Assembly (NCBI GenBank): GCA_035516155.1
Contig: DATJAP010000018.1
Coordinates: forward strand, 1-64,000
Length of the DNA stretch: 64,000 bases
Reading direction: 5' to 3'
Origin: JAJYKN01 sp035516155
GTDB taxonomy: Bacteria; Nitrospirota; UBA9217
Positions within the stretch are counted from its first letter, which is position 1. Every line of letters starts with the position of its first letter. Below the pieces are notes generated by a model that was not told the origin of the DNA, made no database searches, and saw only the letters and a program-made list of their open reading frames with translations. Positions 8,205 through 16,936 of this stretch are shown one piece after another. The position numbers were made by a program, and so were the translations under genes.

Positions 8205-9041
8205 TCAAACCTGCATTCTTGGGTCAAGCTTGTCCCGCAGAAAGTCGCCGAGGATGTTAAAGCTGATTACCGTGATACTGATGGCAAGGCCGGGAAAAAT
8301 CACCATCCACGGCGCCGAGGTGATATAAGCGCGGCTCAGGCTGATCATCGATCCCCAGGTGGGGGTAGGGGGCTGGACGCCGAGTCCGAGAAATGAAAGC
8401 GCGGCTTCGAGGAGAATGAAACCGCCCACGCGCAGGCTTCCTGCAACGAGTAGGAGAGGAAGGGCGTTCGGCAGGATGTGTTTGTACAGGATCCTCGCCG
8501 ATGATGCGCCCATTGCGCGGGACGCTTCTACGTAGGTCTGCTCCTTGAGTGAGAAGGTTATGCCCCGGACCAGTCGTGCGAAGCCGGCCCATCCCACGAG
8601 TGTGATCGCAAGCATGGCAGAAGTGAGCCCCGGGGACATGACCGCACTGATGCCGATAGCGAGCAAAAGACTAGGAAAAGCGAGGAAGATGTCGAATATC
8701 TGTGACAGGACCGTGTCCACCCTGCCTCCGAAATAACCAGCGATGAGTCCGAAAAAAATTCCAATGCCGAGCGAAAAAAGGGAAGCCAGCACACCGACGG
8801 AAAGTGATATGCGTGCACCGTAAATGAGCCGGGCGAGGATGTCCCGTCCCGCGCTGTCCGTGCCGAGAAGATGGTGCCTGCCGGGAGGCTGTTTCAGGTT
8901 GTCCAGGTCCATGGCAAGAGGGTCATGACTTACGAAAGCCGGACCGATAAGAGCGGCGAGCACCAGTGTAATGAGAAGAAGAACAGCGATAAATGCCGAT
9001 CTATTGCCAATCAGGTCTTTGAGGGAAAGAGTATTCAACAT
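8205..9041 (-). CDS. dppC: dipeptide/oligopeptide ABC transporter permease (DppC/OppC type)
   Basis: A 278-residue inner-membrane permease with a single N-terminal helix, the LLGTDSAGRDILARL signature after the first periplasmic segment, and the binding-protein-dependent transport domain. The EAA loop reads EASRAMGASSARILYKHILPN. The C-terminus FLRDKLDPRMQV is typical of DppC/OppC. It pairs with the DppB-type permease just upstream (22-base gap). The ATPases and binding protein are not adjacent; dppD and dppF-type genes lie at 60.8-62.8 kb. The substrate (peptide, nickel or other) cannot be told from the sequence. Confidence 0.92.
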   Translation of the reverse strand: MLNTLSLKDLIGNRSAFIAVLLLITLVLAALIGPAFVSHDPLAMDLDNLKQPPGRHHLLGTDSAGRDILARLIYGARISLSVGVLASLFSLGIGIFFGLIAGYFGGRVDTVLSQIFDIFLAFPSLLLAIGISAVMSPGLTSAMLAITLVGWAGFARLVRGITFSLKEQTYVEASRAMGASSARILYKHILPNALPLLLVAGSLRVGGFILLEAALSFLGLGVQPPTPTWGSMISLSRAYITSAPWMVIFPGLAISITVISFNILGDFLRDKLDPRMQV

Positions 9042-9063
9042 GATTCGTCAGCGCCACGGACTC

Positions 9064-9999
9064 CTACCGTTCCTCCTTCATGCGCACCCGCGGATCAAGG
9101 AACGAATACGAGATATCCACGAGAAGGTTTAGGGTCACGAACAGGATTGCACCGAAGAGGACCACACCCATGATCACCGGATAGTCCCGTTTAATGATTC
9201 CGTCGAGCGCGTAGCGACCGAGCCCGTCCCAGCCGAAGATTGTTTCCGTGAGCACCGCGCCGTTCAAATAGGAACCGAGATCGAGGCCGATGAGAGTAAC
9301 AACGGGGATTAGGGAATTCTTTAATGCGTGTTTCATCACGACAACATCTTCCGAAAGCCCTTTGGCCCGGGCCGCTGCGATGTAGGATTGGGACAGCGAC
9401 TCAAGCATGGACGAGCGGGTCACGCGCGCGATGTAGGACAGGGAAAAAGTGCCAAGGGTGACCGCGGGCAGTACGATATAACTCAGATTGCCATTGCCCA
9501 TCCCAGCCGGCGGAAGCCACTGCAAATAGAAAGCGAAGATGAGCATGAGGGCGAGCCCCAGCCAGAACACGGGAATGGAAATGCCGCCTACTGAGAGGAG
9601 CGTCAAAAGTCGGTCCCACGCAGTGCCGCGGTGCGTTGCTGAAAAGATACCGATAGCGATGCCGAAGAACGATGCAAAAAGCATCGCTGCGAGGGCCAGT
9701 TTGAGGGTGTTCGGGAATTTTTGCAGTAGGTCGTCGGCGACTTTTTGTTGAGTATACAATGATCGTCCGAGTTCGCCGGTTGCAATCAGCTTTAGATAGC
9801 CGAAATATTGGTGTGCCAAGGGTTTATCGTGGCCCAGTTCGGCGCGAATTCGGGCAACGGTTTCCGGCGAAGCCCGCTCCCCGACCATACTTGTTACTGG
9901 GTCACCGGGCAGGGAATGCATCAGGAAGAAAGTAATGAGAGTAATGCCGAGGAGGGTCGGGATGAAAAGGAGGAGTCTTTTAAAGATATAGAACGCCAT
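9064..9999 (-). CDS. dppB: dipeptide/oligopeptide ABC transporter permease (DppB/OppB type)
   Basis: A 311-residue inner-membrane permease beginning MAFYIFKRLLLFIPTLLGI, the standard DppB N-terminus, followed by TFFLMHSLPGDP. The EAA loop is AARAKGLSEDVVVMKHALKNSL, and the end FLDPRVRMKEER is typical. The start is placed at 9999 because the upstream in-frame extension to 10140 has no family similarity. First gene of a two-gene unit with dppC. A possible promoter (minus-strand TATAAT near 10480, weak -35) lies almost 500 bases upstream, leaving a long leader. Confidence 0.92.
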   Translation of the reverse strand: MAFYIFKRLLLFIPTLLGITLITFFLMHSLPGDPVTSMVGERASPETVARIRAELGHDKPLAHQYFGYLKLIATGELGRSLYTQQKVADDLLQKFPNTLKLALAAMLFASFFGIAIGIFSATHRGTAWDRLLTLLSVGGISIPVFWLGLALMLIFAFYLQWLPPAGMGNGNLSYIVLPAVTLGTFSLSYIARVTRSSMLESLSQSYIAAARAKGLSEDVVVMKHALKNSLIPVVTLIGLDLGSYLNGAVLTETIFGWDGLGRYALDGIIKRDYPVIMGVVLFGAILFVTLNLLVDISYSFLDPRVRMKEER

Positions 10000-10576
10000 G
10001 GCTGGATAAATCTTACACAATTCCTGGAAAAACCGCAACGGGTAAAACCCAGAATCCACCGGATAACTGTCTGGGCAGTCGCCGCGACGTTTATGATCGC
10101 AGTATACAACCAGCGGGGGAAGGCAGTACATCATGTTCAATTGAGCGGAAATCCTGTTTTCTGCAAAGAGATCCGGACCTACGAGGCTGAAAATGCACTG
10201 GACCTCGATGTTGCAGCGACAGCCTCTGTTTCGCGCTCTTGCGTCCCGCAGCCGAGGCCTGGTACCGTTCGCGCTGTTTGCATCAGAAGTCGCTATCGGA
10301 CAGGCACGGCATGGTCAGCTTCGGTATGGGCAACAAGGACCCCCTGAAGGGGAGGACCGATCCGTCGAGGGCCGGCGGAGAATTTTCATGCATAAGCTGC
10401 CAAAATCCGTATTTAACTTTTTGTCAAAACCTTTTTGCAAATGAAGCGCCCAATACCGTCGGTTTTTTGCGTCTTCTATTATAAGAGGTAAGCGGCAAAA
10501 AATGAACTCTTGACAGCGCATTCCCCCCCTGCAAGACGTGAATTGCCAGGATGAGGGTCAAACGGACGGGTCGTTT
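10000..10576. other. gene-free stretch upstream of dppB
   Basis: Several overlapping open frames exist on both strands, but none has a ribosome binding site, recognisable domain or consistent composition. A small hairpin CCCC-tgaa-GGGG lies near 10345. A minus-strand TATAAT near 10480 may be the dppBC promoter. Confidence 0.45.
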
Positions 10577-10924
10577 AGTTTTTGTGTGGATTTTCTTTGT
10601 CAGAGATTAAAACCGGAATATCATCGTTTTACATATACAGCGTAGATTTGATCACTTATATGATAAGATCAATTTTATGAGTTTATCAAGCGGAGTTCGA
10701 TTCAAGGCTTGTCCAACAGAAAAAGCAGAAAGAGAAGCCCTCGCAATGGATAGGTTGTCAATGGTTGGTTGATAACGCCAAGGTCTTCGAGGCTCGATAC
10801 TTTTACACGTTTTGGCATCACCCCCAGGCAGCTCGCCGTGGGCATCCGTGTCCACTGATGCTCATGGCTCACTAGCGTTGCCTGGGACGCTAAAATATTC
10901 AATGCGGAGACCAAGCGCGCTCAG
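10577..10924 (+). pseudogene. tnpB: decayed TnpB (IS200/IS605-type) 5' fragment
   Basis: From the ATG at 10676 the translation reads MSLSSGVRFKACPTEK, then after a frame change KQKEKPSQWIGCQWLVDNAK and VFEARYFYTF. This matches the N-terminus of TnpB-type proteins (K-F-R-x-Y-P-T-x-x-Q ... GC-x-x-x-x-N-A-K). Frameshifts and stops follow and nothing like the RuvC domain remains. About 100 bases before the ATG are also similar to the bases before the second fragment at 40.8 kb (shared TTTTCTT..CAGAGATTA and CACTTATAT), so both derive from one element type. The remnant ends against the 3' end of the nucleoside kinase gene. Confidence 0.65.
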
Positions 10925-11590
10925 CTACCGTCTTCGCGAAAACGGCACGTAGTACCGTGTTCCCTGCTTCATGTTCAGAATTTGCTTGAGCAGATCGTCT
11001 ATGTCTTCCCTGCGATGGACGAAATCAATATCCGATGTATTGATGACCAGGAGGGGGGTGTCGTTGTAGCGAAAAAAGAAGTTATTGTACGCCTCATTCA
11101 CGGCTGCGATATAATCATGGCTGATTTCCTTTTCAAAAGACCTTCCGCGCTGCTTGATGCGGCGCAGCAGCGTATCGGTGTCGGCCTGAAGAAAAATCAC
11201 GAGATCAGGTTTTATAATTTTGGGCTCCAGGATTTTGTATACCTGCTCGTACAGGGGAAGCTCATGCTCGTCGAGCGTAAGATAGGCAAAAATGCGGTCC
11301 TTGTCGAACAGATAATCACTGATCGTTATTCGCGTAAAGAGGTCAGGCTGGAACATTTCCTGCTGCTGACTGAATCGGCTGAGGAGAAAGAACATTTGTG
11401 TCTGGAACCGGTATCGCGCGGTATTTTTATAAAAATCGGACAGGAATGGGTTCTCTTCAGCCCGCTCGAGAACCAGTCGTGCGCCAAGCTCCTCGGCGAG
11501 CAGGGAAGTCAGACTCGTTTTTCCCACACCGATGGGGCCTTCGGTCACGAGATACTTTGTATGGAGAACGGCGTCCGTTTTTCTGTTCAT
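10925..11590 (-). CDS. deoxynucleoside kinase
   Basis: A 221-residue P-loop kinase of the dNK family. The Walker A is GPIGVGKTS (18-26), followed by an ERAEENPFL segment holding the catalytic acid, and a lid-like RIKQRGRSFEKEI. It phosphorylates a deoxynucleoside (dA, dG or dC) with ATP for nucleotide salvage; the exact base cannot be read from sequence. It starts 10 bases after the folK stop, so it is the last gene of the long lysine/folate run. Its 3' end abuts the eroded TnpB remnant. The family is usually 200-220 residues, so this is full length. Confidence 0.85.
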   Translation of the reverse strand: MNRKTDAVLHTKYLVTEGPIGVGKTSLTSLLAEELGARLVLERAEENPFLSDFYKNTARYRFQTQMFFLLSRFSQQQEMFQPDLFTRITISDYLFDKDRIFAYLTLDEHELPLYEQVYKILEPKIIKPDLVIFLQADTDTLLRRIKQRGRSFEKEISHDYIAAVNEAYNNFFFRYNDTPLLVINTSDIDFVHRREDIDDLLKQILNMKQGTRYYVPFSRRR

Positions 11591-11600
11591 CGGGCATGCC

Positions 11601-12086
11601 TTATGAATTGCATTTCCTTACCCGGTGGGGATCCCGGAGTTCGCGCAACAACTGATCAACGGCTTTCAATAATCCCGGATGAACCGTTTGAGGCGCAATT
11701 TCACAAAGCGGCACCAGCACGAATCCACGCGTCGCCATCAGCGGGTGAGGTATGGAGAGTTCGGCCGTGTCAATGACTTTGTCACCGTACAATAAAATGT
11801 CGAGATCAATAGTGCGGGGACCCCAGTGGACCAGCCTGCTCCGGCCCAGGGTATCTTCCACCACGTGACATGCCGCCAGCAACGCTAGCGGTGACAAGTC
11901 GGTTTCCAGCTCGACCACGGCGTTTATAAAGTCTTCCTGGTTCGGATACCCGACCGGTTCAGTGCAGTAAAAGGAGGAAACACGCTTCACCCGGCCGCTT
12001 TTTTTCAGCAGGTCGATCGCCTGCCGGCAGGCAGCCATTTTGTCTCCCAAGTTTGAGCCGAGGGCGATGTATGCGATAGCTGACAT
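11601..12086 (-). CDS. folK: 2-amino-4-hydroxy-6-hydroxymethyldihydropteridine pyrophosphokinase
   Basis: A 161-residue HPPK that transfers pyrophosphate from ATP to 6-hydroxymethyl-7,8-dihydropterin in folate synthesis. It begins MSAIAYIALGSNLGDK and contains SSFYCTEPVGYPNQEDFINAVVEL (here cut: FYCTEPVG, then DFINAVVELET), GPRTIDLDILLYGD and IPHPLMATRGFVLVPL, the diagnostic catalytic motifs. The start at 12086 is chosen because the family begins directly before ALGSNLGD; the 12 upstream in-frame codons are not conserved. It lies about 90 bases downstream of dapL and 10 bases before the nucleoside kinase gene. Confidence 0.95.
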   Translation of the reverse strand: MSAIAYIALGSNLGDKMAACRQAIDLLKKSGRVKRVSSFYCTEPVGYPNQEDFINAVVELETDLSPLALLAACHVVEDTLGRSRLVHWGPRTIDLDILLYGDKVIDTAELSIPHPLMATRGFVLVPLCEIAPQTVHPGLLKAVDQLLRELRDPHRVRKCNS

Positions 12087-12177
12087 AAATGCTTTCAAGC
12101 GCCTATTTGCGCGAATTAACACCGACGATCTGATGGTATTGCTGCGTACTTCTGCGGACGATCCATGGTTGCGGTAT

Positions 12178-13422
12178 TTAAAACTCGAATTGAAGGCTGG
12201 CCATCCTCATTTTAAACTCATCGAGAACGCGCTGTTCGTTTGTTTTCCCTTTTGATTCAAATGTTGCTGAAAACCGGATATAAGGCCCTGCGTCATCCCA
12301 GGGGACGGTGCTGATGAGCTTTTCGGCAATAAGAAATTCTGAGAATTCCTCGGCACTTGCGAAATGCTTTCGCCCCTTGACGCCAAGAGGCATTTTTACA
12401 TAGAGATAAAACGTACCGGCCGGTGTTTTTGCGTTGAACCCCAGCTCCGCAAGAGCGCCTGCCATGGCACTGAGTCTGCGCTCATATTTGGCTGTAATCT
12501 TTGCTGTGATCTCGGGATGATCGAGGGCGTATACGCCCGCTTTCTGTATTGCCTTGAACTGACCCGAATCATAGTTGTCTTTGACATTCCCGTAGCCGGC
12601 GATGATTCGCTCGTTGCCCGCGACGAATGCTAGACGCCAGCCCGTCATATTGTATGCCTTGGAAAGCGAATGAATTTCCACGCCCACATCCTTTGCTCCT
12701 GGAACGGAAAGGAAAGACAGAGGCTTGGAACCATAGGTGAGCGCCGCATAGGCAGCGTCATGCACAACGATGATATTGTTCTCCTTTGCGAATTTCACCA
12801 CCTTTGAGAAGAACTCTGCTGTCGCTCCCGCACCAGTTGGATTATTCGGATAATTGATGTAGAGGAGCTTGGCGCGCTTCCGGATATCGATAGGAATACC
12901 ATCGAGGTTCGGCAGAAAATTATTCTCTTCCCGGAGGGGCAGGTTAACCACTTCGCCGCCGTACCAGCGTGTATGCGTTCCCATGATCGGATAGCCTGGA
13001 ACGGTCATGAGCGTGACATCTCCGGGATTGATGAAGACCGCAGGGAACATGGCGAGGACCGGTTTGCTCCCGATGCCGTGCAGCACTTCTGTATCGGGGT
13101 TCAGGCCGCTAACGCTGTAGACCTTCTGCATATAGCGGGCGGCGGCCTCCCTGAATTCCGGGATGCCGTTGTCCGCATAGCCGCGGTTCTCGGGTTTTTC
13201 CGCCTCTTTCTGAAGAGATCGGACCACGCCGGGGAAGGCCATCTCATCAGGTTCGCCTACTCCAAAGTCGATGAGTTCGACCCCCGGGTTTGCCGCGAGT
13301 GCGGCTCGCTTCGCACGCTTGATTTTCTCGAATTTATAGATCTTCTGCTCTCTGCCGAACATGTCCCCTCCGATACGCTCGGCAAAGAGGGATTGGATAT
13401 AGATTTCGTTCGATGTCTGCAC
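12178..13422 (-). CDS. dapL: LL-diaminopimelate aminotransferase
   Basis: A 414-residue fold-type I PLP aminotransferase that converts tetrahydrodipicolinate and glutamate directly to LL-diaminopimelate. This bypasses the succinyl/acetyl steps (DapD, DapC, DapE). Signatures are IDFGVGEPDE, GYADNGIPEFREAAA, GSKPVLAMFP, YPNNPTGAGA and the Schiff-base Lys in SLSKAYNMTGWR. It lies in the same minus-strand run as lysA, dapF, dapA and dapB, which supports the assignment over other class I aminotransferases. Length matches the family (about 410). Confidence 0.93.
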   Translation of the reverse strand: MQTSNEIYIQSLFAERIGGDMFGREQKIYKFEKIKRAKRAALAANPGVELIDFGVGEPDEMAFPGVVRSLQKEAEKPENRGYADNGIPEFREAAARYMQKVYSVSGLNPDTEVLHGIGSKPVLAMFPAVFINPGDVTLMTVPGYPIMGTHTRWYGGEVVNLPLREENNFLPNLDGIPIDIRKRAKLLYINYPNNPTGAGATAEFFSKVVKFAKENNIIVVHDAAYAALTYGSKPLSFLSVPGAKDVGVEIHSLSKAYNMTGWRLAFVAGNERIIAGYGNVKDNYDSGQFKAIQKAGVYALDHPEITAKITAKYERRLSAMAGALAELGFNAKTPAGTFYLYVKMPLGVKGRKHFASAEEFSEFLIAEKLISTVPWDDAGPYIRFSATFESKGKTNEQRVLDEFKMRMASLQFEF

Positions 13423-13452
13423 TGCCTGTCTCTCCTCCTGTTACCTCGATAA

Positions 13453-14223
13453 TCAAATACCGCCGGACGCCTCAGCAACCCTATTTTTTAAACTGCCGAG
13501 CCCTTCTATCCGCACTTCGATCTCGTCGCCGGGCTTCATTGAACCAATGCCTGCCGGTGTTCCGGTTATGATGAGGTCTCCGGGAGCGAGGGTCATGATC
13601 TTAGAAATGAAGCTCACGAGATAGCTCACCGGGAAAATGAGTTGCGAGGTTCGCGACGATTGCCGCAGTTCGCCGTTCAGATATGATTCGATGAGCAGGT
13701 CTTTTGCGTCAAGCTCGGTCTCTATCCAGGGTCCGACTGGGCAAAATGTATTAAAAGACTTTGCGCGTGTCCACTGGCCATCCTTTCTCTGAAGATCGCG
13801 GGCCGTTATATCATTGGCGCAGGTATAGCCTAGGATATGGTCCATTGCCCGATCAGGGCTGATGCCGGCAATCCGATCCTTGATGACCACTCCGAGCTCG
13901 GCTTCGTAGTCCACCTGTTCGCTCATCGCTGGATAGATGATGGTACCGCCGGGGCCGATCACGGATGTAGGAGGCTTGAGAAAAACGACCGGCTCGCTAG
14001 GGACGGCGAGCCTCATTTCTGCAGCGTGATCGCGGTAGTTCAGCCCAACAGCGATGATTTTACCCGGCGTGCACGGGGCCAGGAGTTTCACTCGGGAAAC
14101 ACCATGACTTCTTCCGGCGGTTTTGAGGGTGCCGTAAAAATCGCCCTCCAGCTCGGCGATCTCCTCGCCGGCCAGAATACCGGATGCCGGTTTTCCTACG
14201 CTCTCAAACCGTACCAATTTCAC
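13453..14223 (-). CDS. fumarylacetoacetate hydrolase family protein
   Basis: A 256-residue FAH-fold enzyme with LNYRDHAAEM near residue 62, FLKPPTSVIGPG, the metal-binding acids in VDYEAELGVVI and ITARDLQRKDGQW...KSFNTFCPVGPW, and GDLIITGTPAGIG close to the end. Family members hydrolyse or decarboxylate acylpyruvates and related 2-oxo acids in a Mg/Mn-dependent way. The specific substrate is unknown; acylpyruvase or oxaloacetate tautomerase/decarboxylase activity is possible. It sits between the dsbC-like gene and dapL in the lysine run, 14 bases after the former, which says little about its job. Confidence 0.88.
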   Translation of the reverse strand: MKLVRFESVGKPASGILAGEEIAELEGDFYGTLKTAGRSHGVSRVKLLAPCTPGKIIAVGLNYRDHAAEMRLAVPSEPVVFLKPPTSVIGPGGTIIYPAMSEQVDYEAELGVVIKDRIAGISPDRAMDHILGYTCANDITARDLQRKDGQWTRAKSFNTFCPVGPWIETELDAKDLLIESYLNGELRQSSRTSQLIFPVSYLVSFISKIMTLAPGDLIITGTPAGIGSMKPGDEIEVRIEGLGSLKNRVAEASGGI

Positions 14224-14237
14224 CGGGAGCTCCGGAC

Positions 14238-15014
14238 CTATGGTTTTTTATCGATCCACTCGAGCAGCTTGTCTTCCGGAGGAGCTCCGGACATCACAGT
14301 CCCGTCATCGCGCACTAACGTTGGCGTCCCGTTGAAATTAAGCGACCGGGCAAGTGCGATATTCCGTTCCATCGCCTCGGTAGTGCAGTTCGCGGGCGGC
14401 TCAGGCACCGGTTTTCCCGAGAAAGCATCATCGAGCATCTCCACCGATTTCGAGCACAGGATGGCCTGAACTTTTTTTGGAGAATCCTTGTGCATCGGTA
14501 GGGGGTGCAGAATTTCGACAAATGCAATGTCGGGCCTCTTGGCGATGATCTTCTCAATACTCTCGTGGAGCTTCCGGCAATAAGGACAGTCGGGGTCGCT
14601 GAAAACGATCACTTTTTTTGTGGCGGTCTTTGAGCCCACGGTAATGGAGTCGCCGAGAGGAATTTTCGAAAAATCAACTTTCCGAGGAGTCTGCTGGGCC
14701 TGCATTTGCTTGAGATAGGCATCGAGCGAAATAAGCTGGACCAGGTATTTTCTAGAGCAATCGAGATATATAAACCCCCGCTGCCCTCCTTTTTCAACGT
14801 CGATCTGCCACACACCCTTGACTGGCGACTCTTTGACATCCACGGCATTACCGTCGGGGATGACTTTCTTGACGATGGCATCAGCCTCTTTCTTATCAAG
14901 TTGGGGGCACTCGGCGACGTTTTTATCGCTCTTGCCCGCAGCCTGTGATGCCGGCGCGAAAAAAAACATCAGCAACACTGCAGCGAGAATTGTAACACTC
15001 TGAAATCTTCTCAT
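14238..15014 (-). CDS. periplasmic DsbC-like thioredoxin-fold protein
   Basis: A 258-residue protein with a signal peptide (cleavage after SQA near residue 25), an N-terminal segment like the DsbC dimerisation domain, and a thioredoxin-fold domain from about residue 130. The active site is DPDCPYCRKLH (CPYC) and the cis-Pro loop is NGTPTLV. It probably isomerises or reduces disulfides in periplasmic proteins. A further Cys pair (ILCSKS ... ANCTTE) matches the extra disulfide of DsbC. It lies between dapB and the FAH gene, an unusual place. No DsbD partner is in view. Confidence 0.85.
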   Translation of the reverse strand: MRRFQSVTILAAVLLMFFFAPASQAAGKSDKNVAECPQLDKKEADAIVKKVIPDGNAVDVKESPVKGVWQIDVEKGGQRGFIYLDCSRKYLVQLISLDAYLKQMQAQQTPRKVDFSKIPLGDSITVGSKTATKKVIVFSDPDCPYCRKLHESIEKIIAKRPDIAFVEILHPLPMHKDSPKKVQAILCSKSVEMLDDAFSGKPVPEPPANCTTEAMERNIALARSLNFNGTPTLVRDDGTVMSGAPPEDKLLEWIDKKP

Positions 15015-15065
15015 TGAGAACTCCCTTCTGAACGCTGAATGATTACTTCCTTGAACGAAAAACTG

Positions 15066-15869
15066 CTACTTCAAACCCAGAACATCCTGCATATCGTATA
15101 ATCCGGGCTTTTTTCCCACGACCCATCTCGCCGCGCGTACGGCTCCGCGGGCGAACATGTCTCGGGTATGGGCGCGGTGAGTGAGTTCTATCCGCTCCCC
15201 CATCCCGATGAAATATGCCGTATGCTCGCCGACGATGTCGCCGCCGCGAATCGTCTGCATGCCGATCTCGTCCTTCGTCCGCTCCCCCGTGATCCCTTCA
15301 CGATGATAATTAGCCACCTGGCGATAGTCGCGGCCGAGGGCCTTTGCAACGACCTCGCCCATGCGCACGGCGGTACCGGACGGAGCATCCTTTTTCAGCC
15401 GATGATGAGCTTCGACTATTTCGACATCGAAATCCGGTCCCAGTATCTTCGCAAGATCGGCGAGGATTTTAAAGCAGACATTCACGCCGACGCTCATGTT
15501 CGGCGAGAGCACACAGGGTGCCTTCTGCACCAATTTCCCGATTTCTTCAAGCTGCTCTTTGGAAAAGCCCGTCGATCCGATGACCATCGCCTTGCCCTCG
15601 GCTGAACAGGTGCGAATGTGCTGGAGGCTCACGTCGGGAAACGTGAAGTCGATAAGCACATCGCCGGCCGCGAGGGCGGCGGAAAGATCGTCGACAATCC
15701 TGATGCCGGTCGCGGTTATTCCCGCAGGACCGCCGGCGTCCTGGCCTACCATTGGATGGCCCTTTTTTTCCAGAGCCCGGCCGAGTGCAATGCCCTCTGA
15801 AGAGGAGAGAATGTTGATGATGCGCGATCCCATGCGGCCGGCCGCGCCCGTCACGATAGCCTTGATCAT
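15066..15869 (-). CDS. dapB: 4-hydroxy-tetrahydrodipicolinate reductase
   Basis: A 267-residue NAD(P)H-dependent reductase of the DAP/lysine pathway. The Rossmann start is IVTGAAGRMGSRI, followed by STGFSKEQLEEI, the SPNMSVGVNVCF segment, the substrate loop EAHHRLKKDAPSGTA and the C-terminal substrate-binding motif TIRGGDIVGEHTAYF. The ATG at 15869 is preceded by AAAAGGAG at good spacing. An in-frame start 7 codons earlier would overlap that site. It follows dapA by 110 bases. Confidence 0.96.
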   Translation of the reverse strand: MIKAIVTGAAGRMGSRIINILSSSEGIALGRALEKKGHPMVGQDAGGPAGITATGIRIVDDLSAALAAGDVLIDFTFPDVSLQHIRTCSAEGKAMVIGSTGFSKEQLEEIGKLVQKAPCVLSPNMSVGVNVCFKILADLAKILGPDFDVEIVEAHHRLKKDAPSGTAVRMGEVVAKALGRDYRQVANYHREGITGERTKDEIGMQTIRGGDIVGEHTAYFIGMGERIELTHRAHTRDMFARGAVRAARWVVGKKPGLYDMQDVLGLK

Positions 15870-15979
15870 AAAAAACTCCTTTTGCACCACACATTTTACG
15901 AACGAACGCCGGTCAACGTCTCAAATCGCGGAATCCGGATGATACCGTCTACATCCGCGGTAACGGTCGCGTTCTCTGG

Positions 15980-16852
15980 TCATATTATCCCGTAATCCTT
16001 CAATGCCTTCTTCAGCTTTTCCTTGTTTGCATCCGCCATGGAGCAGAGCGGGAGCCGGAATTCTTCGGCAATTTTGCCCATCAGGGCGAGTGCAGTCTTG
16101 ACCGGGATCGGGTTGGTCTCGATGAACATCGGTCCATGAAGCGGCTCGAGCTTGTAGTGAAGTTTAAGCGCCTCCTCCCGCTTCCCGGCAAAAAAGGCGT
16201 CAAACAAGGCGGCGCAATCGGCAGGGGCGATATTGGCCGTCACCGAGATGGCGCCGACGCCTCCCAGGCAGAGAAGCGGCAGCGTGGTAAAATCATCGCC
16301 GGAAATCACGTCGAAGTCCCGACCGCACAGCCGGATTATCTCGCTCACTTGCTTCATGTCGCCCGTGGCTTCCTTGATGCCGACGATATTTTTCTTTTCC
16401 CGAAGGCGGGCCACCGTCGCGGGAAGCATATTGACGCTCGTTCTTCCCGGGACGTTGTAGAGAAGGATCGGGATATCCACGGAGTCCGCCACGGTTTTGA
16501 AGTGCTGGTAGAGTCCTTCCTGTGTGGGCTTGTTGTAATATGGCGTGATGAGCAGCACGCCGTCGGCGCCGGCCTTTTTTGCGTATTTCGTCAGCTCCAG
16601 CGTCTCGGACGTTGAGTTTGAACCGGCACCCGCGATCACGGGCACTCTTTTGTTCACCGCCCTGACCGTAAATTCGACAACCTGATGATGTTCCTCGTGG
16701 GAGAGTGTGGCTGACTCGCCGGTAGTGCCACAGGGCACCAGTACGTCAGTGCCGTTCTTGATATGAAACTCGATCAAATTGCCGAGCGCTTTTTCATCGA
16801 TCTTCCCGTTCCTGAACGGAGTTACTATTGCAACCATGGAACCTTTGAACAT
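15980..16852 (-). CDS. dapA: 4-hydroxy-tetrahydrodipicolinate synthase
   Basis: A 290-residue TIM-barrel aldolase that condenses pyruvate with aspartate semialdehyde. It shows GTTGESATLSHEEH, the catalytic Tyr in PYYNKPTQEGLYQHF, the Schiff-base Lys in VGIKEATGD, and SGDDFTTLPLL. The start has AGAGGAGG upstream. Length matches the family (about 292). It sits between dapF and dapB; the 84-base gap before it carries an imperfect palindrome. Confidence 0.96.
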   Translation of the reverse strand: MFKGSMVAIVTPFRNGKIDEKALGNLIEFHIKNGTDVLVPCGTTGESATLSHEEHHQVVEFTVRAVNKRVPVIAGAGSNSTSETLELTKYAKKAGADGVLLITPYYNKPTQEGLYQHFKTVADSVDIPILLYNVPGRTSVNMLPATVARLREKKNIVGIKEATGDMKQVSEIIRLCGRDFDVISGDDFTTLPLLCLGGVGAISVTANIAPADCAALFDAFFAGKREEALKLHYKLEPLHGPMFIETNPIPVKTALALMGKIAEEFRLPLCSMADANKEKLKKALKDYGII

Positions 16853-16877
16853 GACAGCCTCCTCTAAAACAGTGGAT

Positions 16878-16932
16878 GAGTTACGAGCATCGAGTTTCGA
16901 GTTGCAACCACGTAACTCGTAATACGAAACCT
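16878..16932. repeat. imperfect palindrome in dapF-dapA gap
   Basis: GAGTTACG (16878-16885) pairs with CGTAACTC (16911-16918). The segment between and after repeats related words (CGAGTTTCGAGTT, ACGAAAC). A gap of this composition between operon genes looks like a small dispersed intergenic repeat. It could slow or process the polycistronic message. Confidence 0.4.
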
Positions 16933-16936
16933 GAAA

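Noticed and set aside
4212..10140. TAXI receptor as part of the adjacent ABC transporter
   Set aside because: TAXI receptors serve TRAP systems, and the helicase gene lies between; the link is positional only.
9808..10521. Several open frames up to 179 residues upstream of dppB
   Set aside because: They are shadows of dppB or low-quality frames without starts supported by ribosome binding sites.
16878..16932. CRISPR-like or riboswitch element between dapF and dapA
   Set aside because: The repeat words are too short and irregular for CRISPR, and the palindrome does not resemble a lysine riboswitch.
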